Shown in pieces: positions 18,984 to 23,035 of a stretch of DNA of 23,035 nt. The notes under the pieces were generated by a model that did no database searches, had not been told where the DNA came from, and saw only the letters and a program-made list of their open reading frames with translations. The stretch is from IMG/VR virus record IMGVR_UViG_3300017744_000171, positions 1 to 23,035 of that record. The stretch is one strand, 5' to 3'. The position numbers and the translations under genes were made by a program. Numbering within the stretch: the stretch's first letter is position 1; every line of letters begins with the position of its first letter. The DNA is from a virus.

Positions 18984-20619
18984 GCAGATGGAAATGGCTT
19001 TCATGGATGAGAAGGTAGATCCTGTATCAGGCAATGAAGTTCCTCCGGGGTCTTTACCTGAAGAAGTACGTGATGACATTGACGCTAGGTTAAGTGAAGG
19101 TGAGTACGTTGTTCCAGCTGATGTTGTTCGTTTCTTTGGTGTAAAGTTTTTTGAAGATCTACGTACACAAGCTAAGACAGGTTTAGCTAGTATGGATGCT
19201 GCTGGACGTATTGGTGGTGATCCTGTAGATGTACCTGTCGTTGAAGAAGGTACTGACGTTAGTGAGCAGGACTTAGCTATGTTAGAAAAAGCATTAGCTA
19301 CTTCTGGTCTTAAGGATGGCGGACTTGTAAACAAAACACTAAACTCTATAGCATCACAAGGACAAACTGATCCTCTAGTAAACTCTCGTATGAATGCTAA
19401 AGGCATGACTGTTGGTTTGTATGCAGGAGGTATGACTGAATCTCTATATAATGATACAACTAAAATTGATACTGTCATAGACAAAGTATTAGCTGCTACT
19501 AAAACAAATCCTTCTCTACTAGAAGAATTATCTAAACGTGGCGTCACAATAAATACTACAAAAGCTAATATGAAATCAGATGATATGCAGAAAGCAAATA
19601 GGCAAACTTCAACACTAGCTGAAGGTGGTCTTCTTCCAGAAGGTGCAGAAAATACAAGTTCTAGTTTTAATCCTTTTGAGTATGGCTTAGGGTTCTCTTC
19701 ATTTGGTACTACTGATAATACAGGTGGTAGAGCTACAATAATGGTAGACTATTACAACCCTTCTACTGGTGAAATTATGAAGATTGAACATGATGCTGTT
19801 ACTAATCTTCCTATAGGTACAGTACCTGCAGGATTTATTATGGGAGTACCACCAGCAGTAGAAGCTCCGACAGGAAGAGTAAATAGAGAAGATGACTTTG
19901 AAGTTGATATGGATGCTTGGAAGAATAAGTATACCTACTCAGATCCTGATGCACTTGCAGGAGAAACATTAGGAGCAATTAATAAAGAACAAAGTGGCAT
20001 AAGTAAGTTCTTTAAGAATAGTCCAGTTAATCAATTCTTGCAAGCTACAGCAATAGGAGAATTAAAAAGTAACATTGACTATCTAGAAGCAAGAGGGTAT
20101 AATGCAGATAAAATTGCTGAGATGAAAGCTGCTTTAGCTGCACGTACTAAAAATCGTCTTGGTGATGTAACTAAACTTGGAAGTATTATAAACTATGCCT
20201 TAACTAATACTTCTAATCTTACAAATAAAATACTTGATGAGTATGGTAGTGACCCATTTGAAAAGACTGCAAGTACGGTAGCACCTCCTTTAAGTGAGGC
20301 TGCAGCTAAAGTAGATAAAGACATTACTCAACGTAATAGAGATCGCTCTTCTACAACTGAGAGTACTTCTGAAATGAAAGCTAGATTAAAAAGAAATAAA
20401 GAAGATACTGGTGAATTAAATCAAAAAGATAAAATAGCATTAGCTGCCAAAAGAGAAAAAGTAAAAAAAGATAAAGAAGATAAAATTGAAAAAGCAATAA
20501 CCTCTGGAGAAATAAAAAAAGAACTAGCTCCTACACGTAGTAGACCCGGAGGAGAGTTTGGAATGTATAAAGGCGGCTTGATGCAAAATAAAAAAAGAAA
20601 GAAAAAGAAGAAAAAATAA
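18970..20619 (+). CDS. Large conserved head-module protein, unknown (549 aa)
   Basis: Starts MAINEQMEMAFMDEKVDPVS at ATG 18970, behind GAGGGATGAAG; an in-frame ATG at 18961 is less well placed. Residues 33-65 (VRDDIDARLSEGEYVVPADV and the following VRFFGVKFFEDLR) are a block I recall in many marine phages and metagenomic contigs, always near the portal. The middle is Ser/Thr-rich with Gly-Gly motifs (LKDGGLVNK, LAEGGLLPEG); the C-terminal third is highly charged and ends KGGLMQNKKRKKKKKK. It could be an internal or ejected virion protein; unproven. Confidence 0.75.
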   Translation: MAINEQMEMAFMDEKVDPVSGNEVPPGSLPEEVRDDIDARLSEGEYVVPADVVRFFGVKFFEDLRTQAKTGLASMDAAGRIGGDPVDVPVVEEGTDVSEQDLAMLEKALATSGLKDGGLVNKTLNSIASQGQTDPLVNSRMNAKGMTVGLYAGGMTESLYNDTTKIDTVIDKVLAATKTNPSLLEELSKRGVTINTTKANMKSDDMQKANRQTSTLAEGGLLPEGAENTSSSFNPFEYGLGFSSFGTTDNTGGRATIMVDYYNPSTGEIMKIEHDAVTNLPIGTVPAGFIMGVPPAVEAPTGRVNREDDFEVDMDAWKNKYTYSDPDALAGETLGAINKEQSGISKFFKNSPVNQFLQATAIGELKSNIDYLEARGYNADKIAEMKAALAARTKNRLGDVTKLGSIINYALTNTSNLTNKILDEYGSDPFEKTASTVAPPLSEAAAKVDKDITQRNRDRSSTTESTSEMKARLKRNKEDTGELNQKDKIALAAKREKVKKDKEDKIEKAITSGEIKKELAPTRSRPGGEFGMYKGGLMQNKKRKKKKKK

Positions 20620-20647
20620 TTACCCTCGACAACAACTATAAGGCTAC

Positions 20648-20661
20648 CCAGCTAAAGCTGG
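20648..20661 (+). repeat. Short hairpin before the scaffold gene
   Basis: CCAGCT-AA-AGCTGG is a perfect 6-bp inverted repeat in the 63-nt gap before the scaffold gene. It is followed by CCCC and not by a T run, so it may be an mRNA-processing or stability hairpin rather than a terminator. The scaffold ribosome-binding site AAAAGGAAA lies 12 nt further on. Confidence 0.5.
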
Positions 20662-20682
20662 CCCCACATAAAAGGAAAAATT

Positions 20683-21612
20683 ATGTCTGAACTACAAACT
20701 ATGGAAAAACCAAAGACTGCAGGATTTGTTGATCCAAACTTTAGTAATGCTAACAAGAGACGCATCCAAGAGCAGGAAGACGAACTCAAAGAACTTATGG
20801 GAGAACAGTCCGATGACAGTGAGGAATCCGATGGCAAGACAGCTGCATCAACCCAAGTACAAGATGAAGGTGATACCAAACAAAAAGAAGCCAACGCTAA
20901 AGATGAAGCACAAGAAGACGAAAACTTAAGTAGCGAAGAAAAGACTTATAAGAAACGCTACAGTGACTTGCGTAGTCATCAAAACAAACAAGCAGAAGAA
21001 CTCAAAGCACTTAAAGCTAAATTAGAAAATGCTGAAGAGCGAGGTGATATACGTCCTCCTAAGTCTGATGAAGATATAGAAGCTTGGGCTAGGCAGTATC
21101 CTGACGTTGCTGCTATTGTTGAAAGTATTGCAGAAAAGAAAGCACAAGAAAAGTTTTCTACTGCAGAAGTTCGGCTACAAGAAATTGATCGTATTAGTGC
21201 AGAAGCAGACCGTAAAAGAATGGAAGATGAAATTAGGGCTATGCATCCTGATTTTGATGAGCTTCGTAGCAGTGATGTATTTCATGATTGGGCAGGTGAA
21301 CAACCTAAGTGGGTACAAGATGCCTTATATGAAAACTCTGAAGACCCTGCATCTGTTACTCGTGTAATTGATTTATATAAAGTAGATAAAGGATTAGATA
21401 ATAAAACTAAAAAGAAATCATCTAAGTCTGCAGCTTCAGCTGTTGTAACTAAACGCACAACTAAACCCGACCAAAATGATTCTAATGCAAGTTTTTCTGA
21501 GTCACAAGTACATAGAATGACTGCTGCTCAGTATGAAAAACAATCAGATGCTATTATGGAAGCCATTCGTTCTGGAAAATTTAATTACGATATGACAGGC
21601 GGTGCACGATAA
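20683..21612 (+). CDS. Capsid assembly scaffolding protein
   Basis: 309-aa, acidic N-terminal half (runs of D/E/S at about 40-80), a predicted coiled coil (KKRYSDLRSHQNKQAEELKA, about 89-125), a helical middle (DIEAWARQYPDVAAIVESIA) and a basic C-terminal region. This composition and the position immediately before the major capsid gene are typical of scaffolds, which template the procapsid and then leave. The C-terminus MEAIRSGKFNYDMTGGAR is a likely coat-binding end (inference). No protease motif seen. Confidence 0.85.
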   Translation: MSELQTMEKPKTAGFVDPNFSNANKRRIQEQEDELKELMGEQSDDSEESDGKTAASTQVQDEGDTKQKEANAKDEAQEDENLSSEEKTYKKRYSDLRSHQNKQAEELKALKAKLENAEERGDIRPPKSDEDIEAWARQYPDVAAIVESIAEKKAQEKFSTAEVRLQEIDRISAEADRKRMEDEIRAMHPDFDELRSSDVFHDWAGEQPKWVQDALYENSEDPASVTRVIDLYKVDKGLDNKTKKKSSKSAASAVVTKRTTKPDQNDSNASFSESQVHRMTAAQYEKQSDAIMEAIRSGKFNYDMTGGAR

Positions 21613-21626
21613 TAGTAAATAAAGCA

Positions 21627-21654
21627 TTGACATCTATAGTCTACTTAGTATAAC
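21627..21654 (+). promoter_or_regulatory. Promoter before the major capsid gene
   Basis: TTGACA (21627-21632), 16-nt spacer, TATAAC (21649-21654): same design as promoter 1. It would start transcripts near 21661 and give the capsid gene its own supply, with a structured leader of about 210 nt. Confidence 0.68.
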
Positions 21655-21874
21655 TATAGGTGTCTTTACAATAAATTGTAAGCCTCTCGTAAAAAAGACT
21701 ACCTTACAATTAAGACAATACTACCTCGCTAAGTCTAAACACACCAATAATAAGACCTACCTAAATAAGTATAGGCCCGTATAGACCCTTATATGCACCC
21801 TAAAAAGTTTAGCCTCTTATCGGTTAGTTTAGCTTATTAAACATAAGCCAAACACCAAACGGAGGATTTATCTC
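21655..21874 (+). promoter_or_regulatory. Structured 5' leader of the capsid mRNA
   Basis: No ORF seen. TTACAAT-AA-ATTGTAA (21666-21681) is a perfect 7-bp hairpin; ATTGTAAG (21675-21682) also pairs perfectly with CTTACAAT (21703-21710), so the two folds exclude each other. A third hairpin GCTTAT-TAAAC-ATAAGC (21832-21848) lies close to the ribosome-binding site ACGGAGG. The leader may control stability or translation of the capsid mRNA. Confidence 0.55.
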
Positions 21875-22948
21875 ATGGCTTTTACAACCGCAACAGGTTA
21901 CGGCAATTTACCAAATGGTAATTTTAGCCCAGTAATCTATTCTAAAAAAGTACAGCTTGCATTCCGCAAGTCAACTGTCTGTGGTGATATAACCAACTCA
22001 GACTATATGGGCGAGATTGCCGCACAAGGCGATACCGTCAAGATTATCAAAGAACCAGAAATTTCTGTCTCGCAGTATGCGAGGGGTACGAACGTGACCG
22101 CACAGGATTTACAGGACGAAGACTTCTCCTTAGTCATTGATAAAGCTAACTATTTTGCTTTTAAGATGGATGATATTGAAGAAGCACATTCTCATGTAAA
22201 CTTCATGGATCTTGCAACCAACCGTGCTGCATATCGTTTAGCTGACAATCATGACCAAGAAGTTTTAGGTTATATGGCTGGTTATGCACAGTCTTCATTG
22301 CACTCACAAGCTGATGCACTGAACTCAACTGTAAACGGTACTAAAGCAGTATCGACTGCTGGGTCAAATGAGTTGCTATCATCTATGCAGCTTCATAAAG
22401 GTGACTTCGGGAATATTACTACAAGCTCTGCAGGAACACACTCTATTCCTCTGGCTGCACGTTTACCGGGCGCAACAGCTTTGCCAACAGCAACGGCTTC
22501 ACCAGCAATGGTTGTAGCACGTATGGCTCGTTTACTTGATCAACAGCAAGTAGATAAGCAAGGACGTTGGTTAGTAGTAGATCCAGTATTTATGGAAATC
22601 TTAGCTGATGAAGATTCACGCTTTATGAACGCAGATTTCGGTGAATCAGGTGGATTGCGTAATGGTCTTGCCGTTAACAACTTCCACGGCTTCCGTGTAT
22701 ACTCCTCGTCTAATTTACCAGCAGTAGGTACTGGACCGGGAACTACAGGTTCTGCAAACCAATTGACTAACTTCGGTGTTATCGTAGCTGGTCATGATTC
22801 TGCTGTAGCAACTGCAGAGCAGATCAATAAAACAGAAACATACCGTGACCCTGACAGCTTTGCTGACATCGTTAGGGGTATGCATCTATACGGTAGGAAG
22901 ATTCTTCGTCCTGAAGCAATCGTAACTGCTCGTTATAACGCAGCTTAA
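21875..22948 (+). CDS. Major capsid protein
   Basis: 357 aa, starting MAFTTATGYGNLPNGNFSPV; GGAGG lies 9 nt before the ATG. The order of patterns (N-arm with YSKKVQLAFRKSTVCGDITN, then GDTVKIIKEPEISVSQYARG, then a helix with LADNHDQEVLGYMAGYAQSS, then WLVVDPVFMEILADEDSRFM and a final GMHLYGRKILRPEAIVTARY) is that of HK97-fold coat proteins of marine phages. It directly follows the scaffold gene. It is more GC-rich with a stronger ribosome-binding site than its neighbours, as expected for a highly expressed gene. Assignment rests on pattern and synteny. Confidence 0.9.
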   Translation: MAFTTATGYGNLPNGNFSPVIYSKKVQLAFRKSTVCGDITNSDYMGEIAAQGDTVKIIKEPEISVSQYARGTNVTAQDLQDEDFSLVIDKANYFAFKMDDIEEAHSHVNFMDLATNRAAYRLADNHDQEVLGYMAGYAQSSLHSQADALNSTVNGTKAVSTAGSNELLSSMQLHKGDFGNITTSSAGTHSIPLAARLPGATALPTATASPAMVVARMARLLDQQQVDKQGRWLVVDPVFMEILADEDSRFMNADFGESGGLRNGLAVNNFHGFRVYSSSNLPAVGTGPGTTGSANQLTNFGVIVAGHDSAVATAEQINKTETYRDPDSFADIVRGMHLYGRKILRPEAIVTARYNAA

Positions 22949-22962
22949 GGGAGATATAAACT

Positions 22963-23035
22963 ATGGCTACTTATGACATGACTTCCAGTGATACTGCTGG
23001 CGTTGGAGCAAACGTTCTTGCTGTTCCAACTAACG
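22963..23035 (+). CDS. Partial gene after the capsid gene
   Basis: Starts MATYDMTSSDTAGVGANVLA behind AAGGGAGATATAAACT and runs off the right edge after 24 residues. In this position phages usually have a further structural protein or a head-tail connector; the fragment is too short to tell. Confidence 0.7.
   Translation, partial: MATYDMTSSDTAGVGANVLAVPTN

Noticed and set aside
18936-19547. 203-codon minus-strand ORF opposite the 549-aa gene
   Set aside because: Ser/Thr/Pro-rich shadow of the conserved plus-strand frame with no start signal.

Overview
The window looks like part of the genome of a tailed double-stranded DNA phage, probably a marine podovirus-like or siphovirus-like phage of an alphaproteobacterial host. 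The evidence is a head-gene cassette in phage order (small terminase, large terminase, portal, scaffold, major capsid), a block of very small overlapping early genes, and protein families I recognise from marine phages and uncultured marine viral contigs. No host gene, rRNA or tRNA was seen. Both ends cut through genes, so this is a fragment. The host assignment is inference.

Layout. Positions 1-9000 are read leftward. From the control region outward they hold a 188-aa lead gene closed by its own intrinsic terminator, then about 25 mostly unknown small genes packed with 1-14 nt overlaps, then a tyrosine recombinase, an HNH endonuclease and a T7-type zinc-finger/TOPRIM primase. Positions 9001-9988 are a non-coding divergent control region: GTG-rich on the left, strongly AT-rich on the right, with direct repeats, a leftward promoter candidate and two good rightward sigma70-type promoters. 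Positions 9989-23035 are read rightward: small early or internal proteins, a run of short lysine-rich proteins including a DUF1127 protein, then terminase, portal, a polyvalent-type protein, an internal structural candidate, scaffold and capsid.

The most unusual signal is a family of seven near-identical 21-bp palindromes (arms ACTGTCGGA / TCCG[A/T]CAGT) found only in the leftward arm and the control region. Four form a conserved leader module: palindrome, A-rich spacer, GGAGA ribosome-binding site, then ATG at exactly 22 or 29 nt. Three sit elsewhere, two of them in frame inside genes. Other points are a DUF1127 gene whose start codon lies inside a perfect 15-bp inverted repeat, an apparent +1 frame split between a 144-aa helix-turn-helix ORF and the large terminase, a structured capsid leader with two mutually exclusive hairpins, and several micro-genes of 23-57 codons.

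How the parts fit together (inference): divergent promoters in the control region start leftward replication and host-takeover transcription and rightward late transcription. Additional promoters before the terminase genes and before the capsid gene boost the structural genes.
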